Part shown: positions 29,862-39,187 of the stretch, piece by piece | How positions within the stretch are numbered: the first letter of the stretch is position 1 | How the letters are laid out: every line of letters begins with the position of its first letter | Assembly (NCBI GenBank): GCA_020853025.1 | Contig: JADYZP010000066.1 | Location: 1 to 51,182 of the forward strand | Direction: 5' to 3' | Source: Burkholderiales bacterium | GTDB taxonomy: Bacteria > Pseudomonadota > Gammaproteobacteria > Burkholderiales > Casimicrobiaceae | Length of the DNA: 51,182 bases | The notes under the pieces: model-generated | Database searches by the model: none | What the model saw: the letters and a program-made list of their open reading frames with translations, nothing else | What the model was told of the DNA's origin: nothing | Translations under genes and position numbers: made by a program

Positions 29862-30755
29862 ATGACTGCCACGGAATCGAAGCTCGCCGTGCTGTTCGCC
29901 GACATCGCGGACAGTACCCGGCTTTACACGTTGCTGGGCGACACGCAGGCGCTGGCGGCGATTGGCCAGTGCCTCGATCTCGCCCGGGATTGTGGCGCGC
30001 GCTACGGCGGCCGCCTGGTGAAGACTATCGGCGACGAGGCGATGCTGATCTTCTCGACCGCCGATCAGGCGGCCTCGGCGGCGGCGGACATCCAGCTGCG
30101 GATGTCCGAACGCGAGCCGGTGGCGGGCGCCCGGCTCGCCTTTCGCATCGGGTTCCACGCGGGCTTGGCAATCGAGCAGGACGGCGACGTATTCGGCGAC
30201 TGCGTCAATACGGCGGCGCGCATGGTCGCGGTGGCGAAAGGCGGGCAGATCGTCGTTTCGATGGATTCGGCGACGGAAATGGCGCCCTACCTGCGTCGGC
30301 AGCTGCGCGAACTCGACGTGGTCACCGTCAAGGGCAAGGACCGGGACGTCGGCATCGCCGAACTGCTGTGGCAGGACGCGGCCGACCGAACGACGCTTGT
30401 GAGCCGACCGATTCTGCGGGCTGCGATGCTTGAACTCCGGCACGGTGCCCAGGCAATCCGGCTGGATGCCGAAAAATCGCTGCTGACGCTCGGACGCGAT
30501 GCACAGAGCGACATCGTGATCGCAGACCGGTTGGCGTCACGGCTTCACGCGCGGATCGAGCGACGCCGCAACAAGTTCGCGCTGATCGACCAGAGCACGA
30601 ATGGGACGTACGTGACCTTCGACGGCGAGCGCGAGTTCCTGCTGCATCGCGAGGAAGTGCTGCTACGGGGCCGCGGCCACATCGGCTTCGGTCATTCTCG
30701 CGTGGTGGATTCCGGCGAAACGGTGACCTTCGCCTGCCTGGATACGGCATCCTGA
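29862..30755 (+). CDS. Class III nucleotide cyclase fused to an FHA domain
   Basis: A 297-residue cytoplasmic protein. Residues ~8-175 form a class III adenylate/guanylate cyclase domain with metal-binding LFADIADSTRLY, TIGDEAMLIF and the transition-state GDCVNTAARM. Residues ~200-295 are an FHA domain: LTLGRDAQSDIVIADRLASRLHARIERRRNKFALIDQSTNGT, with the Gly-Arg, Ser-x-x-His and Asn-Gly positions that bind phosphothreonine. So a kinase signal could steer cyclic nucleotide production. ATG 29862 is preferred; an in-frame ATG at 29766 would translate the inverted repeat region and lacks family similarity. Confidence 0.9.
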   Translation: MTATESKLAVLFADIADSTRLYTLLGDTQALAAIGQCLDLARDCGARYGGRLVKTIGDEAMLIFSTADQAASAAADIQLRMSEREPVAGARLAFRIGFHAGLAIEQDGDVFGDCVNTAARMVAVAKGGQIVVSMDSATEMAPYLRRQLRELDVVTVKGKDRDVGIAELLWQDAADRTTLVSRPILRAAMLELRHGAQAIRLDAEKSLLTLGRDAQSDIVIADRLASRLHARIERRRNKFALIDQSTNGTYVTFDGEREFLLHREEVLLRGRGHIGFGHSRVVDSGETVTFACLDTAS

Positions 30756-30769
30756 AGCGCGGGCTGTGG

Positions 30770-30787
30770 GTCCGGCTTCAGCCGGAC
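30770..30787. terminator. Hairpin between converging genes
   Basis: GTCCGGC-TTCA-GCCGGAC is a perfect 7-bp stem in the gap between the cyclase-FHA gene and the SGNH hydrolase gene. It could end both transcripts; no T-run follows. Confidence 0.45.
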
Positions 30788-30837
30788 GCGATGTCGCGGC
30801 GCTGCGCAAGACGTATTGACAGCGGCGTCGGCGACGT

Positions 30838-31959
30838 CTACAGCCTGGCGTCGAAGAGCTCCGCGACTTTGGCGAATCCCCGTCGCGTCGGGTGCAGCTC
30901 GTTGCCCCACCACGTCCGGTAGCGACCGCGCGCGAGATCGGTGGACAGCGTGTTGCGCAGGTCGACGAGGGCGACGTGCGCGAAGGCGGGTGTGGCGACC
31001 ACCGCGCCAAGCATCGCGTAGAAGCGGTCGATCAGATCGCGGGCGACGGCGACGCGCTCGGCCAGGTCATCGTAGCCCTTGTCGCGGAACCCAGGTTCGA
31101 GCCACGGTCCCGGCAGCGGGCCCCAGCCGCCGAGCACGCCGCGGCCGTCGGGCACCGGATAGTCGTAGCCGTGCAGCAGGATTGGCACCCGCGCGCCGAG
31201 CAGCGCTTCGCAGGCGGCGGTGACCGCCGAAATCACCGTCGTATAGGCGACGCGCACGCGCGTTTCGAGCACGCCTTCGACGACCGCTGGATTGAGTCCG
31301 TACACCGGCGACGAGCGGTGGTTGAGCAGCATGGCGAAGGCATCGCCGGCGACGTCGTTGCCGCCGCCGGAGATCAGGATCGCGTGGGGTGCTTCGCCGC
31401 GGCGCACGATGCGCTCGATGGCGCGGACGAAGTCGTCGAGTTGCCCGCCGTCGTAAGCCATGCTCTCGACGCTGTCGCCGCGATGCGCGACCTGCTCGAT
31501 GTCCCAGCCGCGGTCGTCGTCCAGGATCTGCAGCACGTCGCAGAACGGATAGTCGAACCACGAGTCGCCCTCGGCGACCAGCACGCCGCGGCTTCCCGAC
31601 CCCGCGACGGCCAGACCCGTGCTGGCGGTCGCCTTGGTTGATGCCGACTTGGGTGTGCCGCTTCGCGGCGAGGCGGCTGCCGCAGCCACTGCCCGTGCGC
31701 GCCGCGCCCGCGCCTGTCTGCGCTGCTCGACCACCCACTGCGCCTGGGCACGCCCCAGGCGTTGCGCCTGCGCAGTCGCCTGCGCCAGACTCTGCGTTCC
31801 TTTGGGTGCGGCGACGGAGGCTCCGCCACGCCCGGGTGAAGACTTCGCGCGGGCCTTGCCCGTCGGCTGCATCGCACGCGAAACCGCGGCGAACCGTGCC
31901 CACGCCGTCACCGCGTTCCCGGTACCCGGTTTGCGTCTGCTCTTGCCAGCCATGGTCAT
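30838..31959 (-). CDS. SGNH/GDSL-type hydrolase with a long basic N-terminus
   Basis: A 373-residue protein. Residues ~1-120 are lysine/arginine/alanine-rich and probably disordered. Residues ~125-373 form an SGNH hydrolase: block I VAEGDSWFDYP (Ser133), block III ISGGGNDVAGD (Asn201) and block V NELHPTRRG (His356). These enzymes cleave esters of lipids, sugars or peptidoglycan modifications; the substrate here is unknown. No signal peptide is seen, so it is likely cytoplasmic unless the basic region serves transport. It is the third gene of the operon with the C25-like peptidase. ATG 31959 or 31953 may be the start. Confidence 0.8.
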   Translation of the reverse strand: MTMAGKSRRKPGTGNAVTAWARFAAVSRAMQPTGKARAKSSPGRGGASVAAPKGTQSLAQATAQAQRLGRAQAQWVVEQRRQARARRARAVAAAAASPRSGTPKSASTKATASTGLAVAGSGSRGVLVAEGDSWFDYPFCDVLQILDDDRGWDIEQVAHRGDSVESMAYDGGQLDDFVRAIERIVRRGEAPHAILISGGGNDVAGDAFAMLLNHRSSPVYGLNPAVVEGVLETRVRVAYTTVISAVTAACEALLGARVPILLHGYDYPVPDGRGVLGGWGPLPGPWLEPGFRDKGYDDLAERVAVARDLIDRFYAMLGAVVATPAFAHVALVDLRNTLSTDLARGRYRTWWGNELHPTRRGFAKVAELFDARL

Positions 31960-32034
31960 TCTCCGTTGTTTCGGCGAAGAGCCCGTCCGTTCGCGACCAG
32001 AGTTTCGCCGGCGTGCAGAAGGGGAAGCTTTGCT

Positions 32035-32292
32035 TCAGCCGATGATGTCGATGTTCTCGGCGAGCAGCGTATGCTCGAGCAGCACGCCGTCGCAGCGCAC
32101 GTCGTGCCCGACGTAGGCATTGAGCGCCACGTCGCCCATCGCGGGGCCGCCCTTGCGACGCAGCAGGTGCCGCCCGCTGCCGGTATCGATCCAGACGGCC
32201 GTGTGCCGGCTCTTGCTGTCGCCGCCGAAGGGACCGCGCGTGACGCGGCCGGTCAAGCCCGACACGCGCCGTGGAGAATCGTCGGCAGCCAT
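32035..32292 (-). CDS. Small protein between the C25-like peptidase and SGNH hydrolase genes
   Basis: An 85-residue soluble protein with no recognised family. It looks beta-rich: VSGLTGRVTRGPFGGDSKSR, then HTAVWIDTGSGRHLLRRKGG, then a hydrophobic end LLAENIDIIG. ATG 32292 begins two bases after the peptidase stop (TGA CG ATG), so translation is coupled. An inhibitor, chaperone or substrate role for the peptidase is possible but only from position. Confidence 0.65.
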   Translation of the reverse strand: MAADDSPRRVSGLTGRVTRGPFGGDSKSRHTAVWIDTGSGRHLLRRKGGPAMGDVALNAYVGHDVRCDGVLLEHTLLAENIDIIG

Positions 32293-32294
32293 CG

Positions 32295-33872
32295 TCAACG
32301 CTGTACGTAACGGCGGACGTCGACAATGCGGCCGGCGGTTTCCTTGACGACGACGGCGATCGCGCGTGGGCCGGCGCCGGCGCCGGGAGGCTTTTCGATC
32401 GCGACGAAGTAGCGCCGTCTTGTCGTGCGCGTTGCGGCGCTAGGCGCCTTCATCGAGCGGTCCGGCGAACGCGTGGTCCGCTCACCAACGCTCGCCATCG
32501 GCGCCTGCAGCGGAAATACGCGAAAGCGCTGCGGCGTGCACAGGCCGGCGTCCTTGGCAATGGTCGCCAATGCGCGGCGCAACGAGGTCGCGAGCGGTGG
32601 CATCGGAGCCGCCCGCGACGCTGTCGGTCGCGACGCCTGCAGGAATTCGCCGTCGCCGGCGAGCTTGGCGCGGCGCTCGCGCCTGCGCGTGCGGCGTGCC
32701 TCGTTGCCCACCGTTTTGGGAACGATGCTCGCCGGCGGGTCGCGGCGCACCGGATGCACGGCGGGATCGCCGAGCAGGATGAACTGGGCAAGCGTTTTGA
32801 GGTCGGTGGGGTCGAGATCGACGCTCTCGCGCACGTAGCGCTGGCGGGCGTGCAGCGCGGCGCGGCCGAGCGAGGCGCCCTCCTGGATTTCCAGCAGGAA
32901 GTACTGGGCCATCAGGTCCGCCGCGACCGTCTTCAGCGCATCGCCGTAGGCGATCGTCGTACTGCCGAAATAGCCGTAGGCGCCTTGTGCCAGGTAGCTC
33001 TGGCAGATCGGGATGTCGACGCCGATCAGCCCGGCGGAATACAACTGCGCGCCGTAGCAGCACTCGACGGCGGCCACGGTTCCCGGTGCAATGCGGCCGG
33101 CGATGCTCCGCGTCGACAAGGCGATCGGATAGGACTTCCCGTACTGACCCTGGAACTCCGGCGAGCCTTCGCTGCCGTGGCAATTGATGAAATGCGCATG
33201 CGCGGCGCCGGTCGCCGCGCCGAAACGGGGGCCGGAAGGCGGCGACGTGCGCAGGCGGTCGCTGCGGCCGAAGATCGCGAACAGGTTGCGCTGGCTGGAC
33301 ACCGTCCAGGTCTTCGCAGAAAGCGCGAAATGTGCGGCGTAGTCTTCCGGTTCGCGGCTCTTGTAGGTCGCTGCGGTTCGCAGCAGCGACACGAGATGCG
33401 ACGCGTCCGCCGCGCGCGTCGCGCCACGCAGATCGGGCAGCCGGCCGACGACGCGCGTGGGTCCGGTGAACGCCGCGGTGTCGTCGCAGTAGGGTCCGTC
33501 GCAGGCGTAGGGCAGGTCGCTCCAAGCGTAACGGTCGGGCTCGTCGGGCGGATCCAGCAGCGGATTGCGCAGCGGCTGGTGCGCGACGACGTCCGGCGCG
33601 CCGACGATCATCAGGTAGTCGGGAGACTCGGCCTGAAACAACGCGTCGATCGCCGCCTTGGTCGCAGCGTAGTCATCCGGTTCGGCGACGGCCGTTGCAC
33701 GCCGCGCGCGCATCGCCCGCGTGTCGTCGAGGTACAGCACCCGGGTGACGAGTCCGCGTTTTTTGTCGGCAGCGACCAACCTCGTCAATGCGCTGCCGAT
33801 GCGTGCGAGGCCCGACGCACCGTACTTGCGGCGCAGTGCGCCTCGATTGCTGACGATCAGCTTATCGGTCAT
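32295..33872 (-). CDS. Caspase-fold (C25 gingipain-like) cysteine peptidase
   Basis: A 525-residue protein with the catalytic layout of clan CD peptidases. His232 is in AHFINCHGSEG at the end of one strand, and Cys271/Cys272 in TVAAVECCYGAQLY at the next. Then come SYLAQGAYGYFGSTTIAYG and LAQFILLGDPAVHP, as in C25 family members. Residues ~385-525 are a basic C-terminal region with a small terminal beta unit. There is no signal peptide, unlike secreted gingipains, so it probably acts inside the cell. It leads an operon with a small protein and an SGNH hydrolase and is divergent from the ketopantoate-reductase-like gene. Confidence 0.78.
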   Translation of the reverse strand: MTDKLIVSNRGALRRKYGASGLARIGSALTRLVAADKKRGLVTRVLYLDDTRAMRARRATAVAEPDDYAATKAAIDALFQAESPDYLMIVGAPDVVAHQPLRNPLLDPPDEPDRYAWSDLPYACDGPYCDDTAAFTGPTRVVGRLPDLRGATRAADASHLVSLLRTAATYKSREPEDYAAHFALSAKTWTVSSQRNLFAIFGRSDRLRTSPPSGPRFGAATGAAHAHFINCHGSEGSPEFQGQYGKSYPIALSTRSIAGRIAPGTVAAVECCYGAQLYSAGLIGVDIPICQSYLAQGAYGYFGSTTIAYGDALKTVAADLMAQYFLLEIQEGASLGRAALHARQRYVRESVDLDPTDLKTLAQFILLGDPAVHPVRRDPPASIVPKTVGNEARRTRRRERRAKLAGDGEFLQASRPTASRAAPMPPLATSLRRALATIAKDAGLCTPQRFRVFPLQAPMASVGERTTRSPDRSMKAPSAATRTTRRRYFVAIEKPPGAGAGPRAIAVVVKETAGRIVDVRRYVQR

Positions 33873-34105
33873 CGCGACCTCCGCCCAATCCTCGTGCCGC
33901 GCCGTGTGCGCTCGGCTTGTTCCCCTGCTGCGAACGGCTGGAGGTCGCCTTCACCCGGACGCAAGGCCATGCGGCCTCCCCGCCTAGCGTACCAGAATCC
34001 GAAGCTATGGAAGTCATCGTTGGCTGGCAAGAACGCCTACAGTTGAAGCACGCGCAGGCGGTATCTGATGTAACCTGCCGGCAAGTGACCTGATTGGAGC
34101 GAACT

Positions 34106-35044
34106 ATGCGGACTCTGATCCTCGGCGCCGGCGCCACCGGTGGCTACTTCGGCGCGCGGCTGATCGAGGCCGGAGCGGACGTGACCTTCCTGGTGCGCGA
34201 ACGCCGCGCCGCGCAACTGCAACAGGACGGACTGCTGCTGTCCAGCCCGCATGGCGACGTGCGTGCGCGTGCCCGGTTCATCGTCCGCGCCGATGCGGCC
34301 GACGTCTACGACCTGATCTTGCTGTCGTGCAAGGCTTACGACCTGCGCGGCGCGATCGATGCCATTGCGCCGGCGGTGGGTGCGGATTCGCTGTTGCTGC
34401 CGCTGCTCAACGGCATGGCGCACTATCGGGCGCTCGACACGCGTTTCGGCGAGGACCGAGTACTCGGCGGACTGTGCCATCTTGCCGTGACGCTGGCGCC
34501 GTCCGGTGAGGTTCGGCACCTGAACCGGCTGCATTCGATCACCTTCGGTGAGCGAAGCGGCGGCCAGTCCGCGCGTTGCGACGCCGTGCACGCGGTGCTG
34601 GCACCGATCAAGGCCGAGGTGAACTATTCGCACGACGTGCTGCTCGATGCCTGGGACAAGTGGGTCTTTCTCGCCACGCTGGCGGGCATGAACTGCCTGA
34701 TGCGCGGCACCGTGGGCGACATCGTGTCCACCCCCGAAGGGCGCTCGTTGACGCAAGCGATGCTTGCCGAGTGTGCGGAAGTCGCATCGCGCTCGGGCCA
34801 CGCTCTTCCTGCCGAGCGGCTGCAAAAGGCGCGCGCGCTGCTCACGCAGGAGGGCTCTTCGTTCGCGGCGTCGATGCTGCGCGACATCGAGCGCGGCGGG
34901 CCGACCGAAGGCGAGCATATTCTTGGCGATCTGGTCGAGCGGGCCGCGCCGCTTGGTGTTGCCGTACCGTTGCTGCGCATCGCACGCACGCATGTGCAGG
35001 TTCACGAGGCGCGACGACTGAAGAACCCGGGAGTGCAGGCATGA
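34106..35044 (+). CDS. 2-dehydropantoate 2-reductase-like protein (ApbA/PanE family)
   Basis: A 312-residue NADPH-dependent reductase. It has the N-terminal Rossmann start MRTLILGAGATGGYFGARL, a LLSCKAYDLRGAI strand, and LLNGMAHYRAL. The C-terminal helical domain has catalytic-type LLDAWDKWVFLATLAGMNCLMRG and SSFAASMLRDIERGGPTEGEHILGDL. PanE reduces ketopantoate in pantothenate synthesis, but many paralogues act on other 2-keto acids. ATG 34106 is chosen after a GGAGCGAAC leader. The next gene starts in the ATGA overlap of its stop, so the two work together. Confidence 0.88.
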   Translation: MRTLILGAGATGGYFGARLIEAGADVTFLVRERRAAQLQQDGLLLSSPHGDVRARARFIVRADAADVYDLILLSCKAYDLRGAIDAIAPAVGADSLLLPLLNGMAHYRALDTRFGEDRVLGGLCHLAVTLAPSGEVRHLNRLHSITFGERSGGQSARCDAVHAVLAPIKAEVNYSHDVLLDAWDKWVFLATLAGMNCLMRGTVGDIVSTPEGRSLTQAMLAECAEVASRSGHALPAERLQKARALLTQEGSSFAASMLRDIERGGPTEGEHILGDLVERAAPLGVAVPLLRIARTHVQVHEARRLKNPGVQA

Positions 35045-35652
35045 CGATGCGCCAAATCGTGTTGATCGACCAGGAGGTTCGCAGCGAAGGCGCGCGGCAG
35101 GTGCTTCCGCCCACGCGCCGCGTTGCTGCGTGCGCGGTGATCGTCAACCCCTTTGCCGGCGCAGCAGCGGTCGATGATCATGCGCTGCTCGTCGATCTTT
35201 CGTTCGAGGTCGGTGCGCTGCTCACCGCGCGAGTGCTAAAGGCGCTGGACGGCCTTCAGCCATGCGGCTATGGCAAGGCAGCGCTGGTGGGCACGGCCGG
35301 CGATCTCGAACACGGCGCGGCGATGATCCACGTTCGCGCCGGCCTGGCGATGCGCAACGGCATCGCTCGCGGTCTGGCGCTAATTCCCGGCAATGCGAAG
35401 GTCGCGGCGGCGGGAACGGCGATCGACGTGATCTTCGGCGGCATCGACGACGCCTGGGACTACGACGCGATGGACACGATGCCGGTGGCGCTGCCCGATG
35501 CACCGCGCCCGAACGAGATCGTCTTCGTCGTCGCCTTCCTCGCCGGGGGGCGGCCGAACGCGCGGATCAAGGGTGCGCCGCAGTCGCAGGTGACGCAATG
35601 GGTCCGATCGTTGGGCGGCCAGCACCGTTCGTCACCGGGCACAGCGGCGTGA
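35041..35652 (+). CDS. Amino acid synthesis family protein (AA_synth, DUF1185)
   Basis: A 203-residue protein of the AA_synth family. Typical runs are RRVAACAVIVNPFAG, LLTARVLKALDG, GYGKAALVGTAGDLEHGAAMIHVRAG and GIARGLALIPGNAKVAAAGTAIDV, then NEIVFVVAFLAGGRPNARI. Members are linked to amino acid formation from screening work, but the reaction is unclear. The start overlaps the reductase stop by 4 bp (ATGA). The stop is followed by ~217 bases in which no gene was recognised. Confidence 0.8.
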   Translation: MTMRQIVLIDQEVRSEGARQVLPPTRRVAACAVIVNPFAGAAAVDDHALLVDLSFEVGALLTARVLKALDGLQPCGYGKAALVGTAGDLEHGAAMIHVRAGLAMRNGIARGLALIPGNAKVAAAGTAIDVIFGGIDDAWDYDAMDTMPVALPDAPRPNEIVFVVAFLAGGRPNARIKGAPQSQVTQWVRSLGGQHRSSPGTAA

Positions 35653-35869
35653 ACTGCGACGACTTCGCTTTGCGCTTCCTTGAGCATGTCATCGAGTCCT
35701 TCGGCGATTTTCTGATCAGCGGCATCGCTGCGCGCCCCTGGGGGCAGATGATTCGTTGGCGCTTTCGGCGGTGCGGGCGAGGTTGTCGCCGGCGTCGGTT
35801 TTTCGTCGCTGGAGAAGCCGGATCACGCACCCATCGCGCTGGAGCACTGGCGCACGGAATCGAGATTCG

Positions 35870-36931
35870 ATGAAATTCGTCTGGCCCGACATGCTGTGGC
35901 TGCTGCTGGCGGCAGCCGTGCTCGTCGCCGCCTACGTGGTCCTGTTGCGCCGGCGCCAGAAGGCGGCAATACGGTTCCCGAGCGCGGGCCTCATGCGCGC
36001 GGCCATCGGCCGGGGCGCCCGCGTACGCCGGCACGTTCCTCCGCTGCTCTTTCTGCTCGCGATGATCGCGACCGTCATCGCGATGGCGCGTCCCGAGGCG
36101 CGGCTCGTCCTTCCCTCGATGCAGCAGACGATCATCCTGGCGATCGACGTTTCGATCAGCATGGGTGCCGCCGATGTCGACCCGAATCGCATCACTGCGG
36201 CCCAGGTGGCGGCCCGGGAGTTCGTCGACGAACGACCGCCCGACGTGCGTGTCGGCCTCGTTGCGTTCGGCGGCAACGCAATTCTCGTGCAACCGCCGAC
36301 GACCAACCGCGACGACCTTCTGGCTGCGATCGACCGCTTCGAACTGCAACGCGGAACGGCCACCGGCAGCGCCTTGTACGCAGCGCTTGCCGCGCTCATG
36401 CCCGATGCCGGCATCGATCTGCAAGCGCTCGAATTCAAATGGGATTCGGTGCGCAACCCGCGCGACATGCGCCAATATTCGCTACGTCCGCCACCGATGA
36501 AGGAAGCGTCGCCGGTGACGCCGGGTGCGTACCCGTCCGGCGCGATCATCCTCATGAGCGATGGCCGCAAGACCATCGGGCCCGAACCGCTCGAAGCGGC
36601 GCGCGCTGTCGCGGAGCGTGGTGTCCGCGTGTTTACCGTAGGCTTCGGCACCAGGGAAGGCGCCAACGTACAGGTCGGCGGCTGGTCGATTTTCGTTCGG
36701 CTCGACGAGGAAACGCTGCAGGCGATCGCCGACGTCACGGACGGAGCGTACTTCCACGCATCCACCGCCGACGATTTGAAGAGGGTGTACAGGGACATGA
36801 ACACACGCCTCGTGCTGGAGCGCAGGGATACCGAGGTCACGTTCCTTTTCGTTGCGACCGCGGCCATCCTGCTCGTGGCATCCGCGTTGCTGTCGCTGTT
36901 GTGGTCCGCCCCTTTGTTGCGATCGGCCTGA
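35870..36931 (+). CDS. VWA-domain membrane protein (BatA-like), first paralogue
   Basis: A 353-residue protein. An N-terminal helix (MLWLLLAAAVLVAAYVVLL) and a second (PPLLFLLAMIATVIAMARP) precede a von Willebrand A domain with MIDAS DVSIS at 93-97 and later AIILMSDGRKTIGPEPLEAA. A C-terminal membrane helix closes it. BatA-type proteins usually work with MoxR ATPase and DUF58 proteins in envelope or metal-cofactor maturation. This copy is separated from the MoxR cluster (47951-50931), whose VWA protein is clearly related, and sits before NfeD and slipin genes instead. Confidence 0.88.
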   Translation: MKFVWPDMLWLLLAAAVLVAAYVVLLRRRQKAAIRFPSAGLMRAAIGRGARVRRHVPPLLFLLAMIATVIAMARPEARLVLPSMQQTIILAIDVSISMGAADVDPNRITAAQVAAREFVDERPPDVRVGLVAFGGNAILVQPPTTNRDDLLAAIDRFELQRGTATGSALYAALAALMPDAGIDLQALEFKWDSVRNPRDMRQYSLRPPPMKEASPVTPGAYPSGAIILMSDGRKTIGPEPLEAARAVAERGVRVFTVGFGTREGANVQVGGWSIFVRLDEETLQAIADVTDGAYFHASTADDLKRVYRDMNTRLVLERRDTEVTFLFVATAAILLVASALLSLLWSAPLLRSA

Positions 36932-37018
36932 ATCGCCCCAACCTCTTGGGCATCGTCGCTTGGCGACTCTGCAATAATGAGGATAGGCGTCGATTTCCGT
37001 CGAAATCGTCGCGAAACG

Positions 37019-38419
37019 ATGAAAAGCTTCGTGGCAGCACTCGCGTTGGCATGGCTCGGACTGGCTCCGGGGTGGACCAGTGCGGCGCCTGCTCCGATCA
37101 TGGTCGTGCCGCTCACCGGAGCGATCGGACCCGCCGGTGCCGATTTCGTGACGAGGGCGCTGTCCCGGGCCGCGGATGAGCACGCGCAACTCGTCGTCCT
37201 CGAGATCGATACGCCGGGCGGCCTGGATTTGTCGATGCGGCAGATCGTCAAAGCCATCCTCGCCTCGCCGGTGCCGGTCGCCGCGTTCGTCGCGCCGAGC
37301 GGTGCGCGCGCCGCCAGCGCCGGCACCTACATTCTCTACGCAAGTCACGTCGCGGCGATGGCGCCGGGGACCAATCTTGGCGCCGCGACGCCGGTCAACA
37401 TAGGCGCACCGGAAGCCACGCCTGCCCCGACGCGCAACCCGGAGAAAGCGCCCGCCAAGGATTCCAACGCAACGCCCGAGCCTTCCGCAGGCGAATCGTC
37501 CGGGCAATCGACGATGTCCCGCAAGCAGATGCACGACGCTGCGGCTTATATACGCTCACTGGCGCAATTGCGCGGACGCAACGTCGCATGGGCCGAGCGC
37601 GCGGTGCGCGAGGCGGTCAGCCTGTCCGCTGCCGAAGCACTCGCCGAGCACGTGATCGACCTCACCGCGCGCGACGTGCCGGACCTCGTTGCCAAGCTCG
37701 ATGGACGCAAGATCGAAACGTCGAGCGGTGAGCATGTGCTCGCCACCCGGGACGCCAGCCTGATGACGATCGAGCCCGACTGGCGGACGCAGTTCCTGAG
37801 CGTCATCACCAACCCCAGCGTCGCGCTCCTGCTGCTGGTGGCCGGGGCCTATCTTCTGATTCTCGAGTTTTCGAGCCCGGGGATCGCGTTGCCGGGTGTG
37901 CTCGGCGCCATCAGCCTTCTGCTCGGGCTCTTTGCACTGCAGATGCTGCCGGTCAATTATGCGGGGCTCGGACTGCTCCTGCTTGGCCTGATCTTCATGA
38001 TTACGGAGCTATTCGTCCCCGCCTACGGGTCCCTCGCTATCGGCGGGATGGTGGCTTTCGCCTTCGGTGCCGTGATGCTGATCGACACCGATGTGCCGGG
38101 TTTCGGGGTTCCACCCGCCTTGATAGGCGCAATCGTCGTCGCCACGGCGCTGTTCGTTTTCGTGGTCGTCGGCGTCGCGCTGAAGGCGCGCCGGCGTCCG
38201 GTCATCACCGGCGACGACGAGTTGATCGGCCACGTCGGCGTCGTGCTCGAGGATGCGCAATCCGAAGGCTGGATACGGGTGCGCAGCGAACAATGGAGAG
38301 TGCGCAGCCCGGTACCGCTGAAGCAAGGGCAAAGCGTCCGCATCACCGGGCGCAGTGATCTCATTCTCTCCGTCCAGCCAGTCACGGAAGAACTTCAAGG
38401 AGCTGAATATGGCCATTGA
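37019..38419 (+). CDS. NfeD-family membrane protein with ClpP-class serine protease domain
   Basis: A 466-residue long-form NfeD protein. It has a signal peptide ([22 protein letters not shown]) and a ClpP-class protease domain with the nucleophile in [12 protein letters not shown] (Ser100) and the likely Lys base in [13 protein letters not shown]. An A/P-rich insertion at ~130-165 precedes it. Then come about four membrane helices ([55 protein letters not shown]) and a C-terminal OB fold ending [18 protein letters not shown] 37019 is preferred for the signal peptide; 36977 is possible. The slipin gene overlaps its end by 11 bp, the standard NfeD-stomatin pair. Confidence 0.9.
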   Translation: MKSFVAALALAWLGLAPGWTSAAPAPIMVVPLTGAIGPAGADFVTRALSRAADEHAQLVVLEIDTPGGLDLSMRQIVKAILASPVPVAAFVAPSGARAASAGTYILYASHVAAMAPGTNLGAATPVNIGAPEATPAPTRNPEKAPAKDSNATPEPSAGESSGQSTMSRKQMHDAAAYIRSLAQLRGRNVAWAERAVREAVSLSAAEALAEHVIDLTARDVPDLVAKLDGRKIETSSGEHVLATRDASLMTIEPDWRTQFLSVITNPSVALLLLVAGAYLLILEFSSPGIALPGVLGAISLLLGLFALQMLPVNYAGLGLLLLGLIFMITELFVPAYGSLAIGGMVAFAFGAVMLIDTDVPGFGVPPALIGAIVVATALFVFVVVGVALKARRRPVITGDDELIGHVGVVLEDAQSEGWIRVRSEQWRVRSPVPLKQGQSVRITGRSDLILSVQPVTEELQGAEYGH

Positions 38420-39164
38420 ATACGGATTGGGGATATTCGTCCTCATCATCGTTGCGCTCGTCGTGATGTCGTTTCGCGTGCTGCGCGAATACGAACGCGC
38501 GGTCGTCTTCATGCTCGGGCGATTCTGGAAGGTCAAGGGCCCCGGCTTCTTCCTGCTCATCCCGGTCGTGCAGCAAATGGTCCGCATCGACTTGCGCACG
38601 ATCGTCATGGACGTGCCGCCGCAGGACGTGATCACCCGCGACAACGTGTCGGTCAAGGTGAATGCCGTCGTCTACTTCCGCATCGTCGACGCCAACAAGG
38701 CGGTGATCCAGGTCGAGCAGTACCTTCAGGCCACGAGCCAGCTCGCGCAGACGACGTTGCGCGCGATTCTCGGCAAGCACGAGCTCGATGAGCTGCTTGG
38801 GGAGCGTGAAAAGCTGAACACTGCCATCCAGCAGGTCCTCGATTCGCAGACCGCGGCGTGGGGCATCAAGGTGTCCACCGTCGAAATGAAGAACGTGGAC
38901 CTCGACGAATCGATGGTCAGGGCGATCGCCCGTCAGGCGGAAGCGGAGCGCGAGCGGCGCGCCAAGATCATTCACGCCCAGGGCGAGCTGCAGGCGTCGG
39001 AGCAGCTGATGCAGGCGGCGCAGATGCTGGCGAAGCAGCCGCAGTCCATACAACTGCGCTACCTGCAGACGCTCGTCACCATTGCTAGCGACAGGACGTC
39101 GACGATCGTCTTTCCGCTGCCGATCGATCTGCTGACCGGGCTGATGCCGCCTGCGTCGAAGTAA
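38409..39164 (+). CDS. Stomatin-like SPFH protein (slipin)
   Basis: A 251-residue SPFH/band 7 protein. One N-terminal membrane helix ([17 protein letters not shown]) anchors it, then [39 protein letters not shown] and the core [21 protein letters not shown] coiled coil ([26 protein letters not shown]) follows, and a short tail. Such proteins assemble in membrane microdomains and are cut by the partner NfeD protease. It is translationally coupled to that gene and ends facing rhlE. Confidence 0.93.
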   Translation: MAIEYGLGIFVLIIVALVVMSFRVLREYERAVVFMLGRFWKVKGPGFFLLIPVVQQMVRIDLRTIVMDVPPQDVITRDNVSVKVNAVVYFRIVDANKAVIQVEQYLQATSQLAQTTLRAILGKHELDELLGEREKLNTAIQQVLDSQTAAWGIKVSTVEMKNVDLDESMVRAIARQAEAERERRAKIIHAQGELQASEQLMQAAQMLAKQPQSIQLRYLQTLVTIASDRTSTIVFPLPIDLLTGLMPPASK

Positions 39165-39187
39165 TCGCGATCAATAGCGGCTGGTTG

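Noticed and set aside
35653..35869. Possible gene fragment between the AA_synth and VWA genes
   Set aside because: Frames here read for 50-80 codons but show no recognisable family; I see nothing that supports a gene or repeat.
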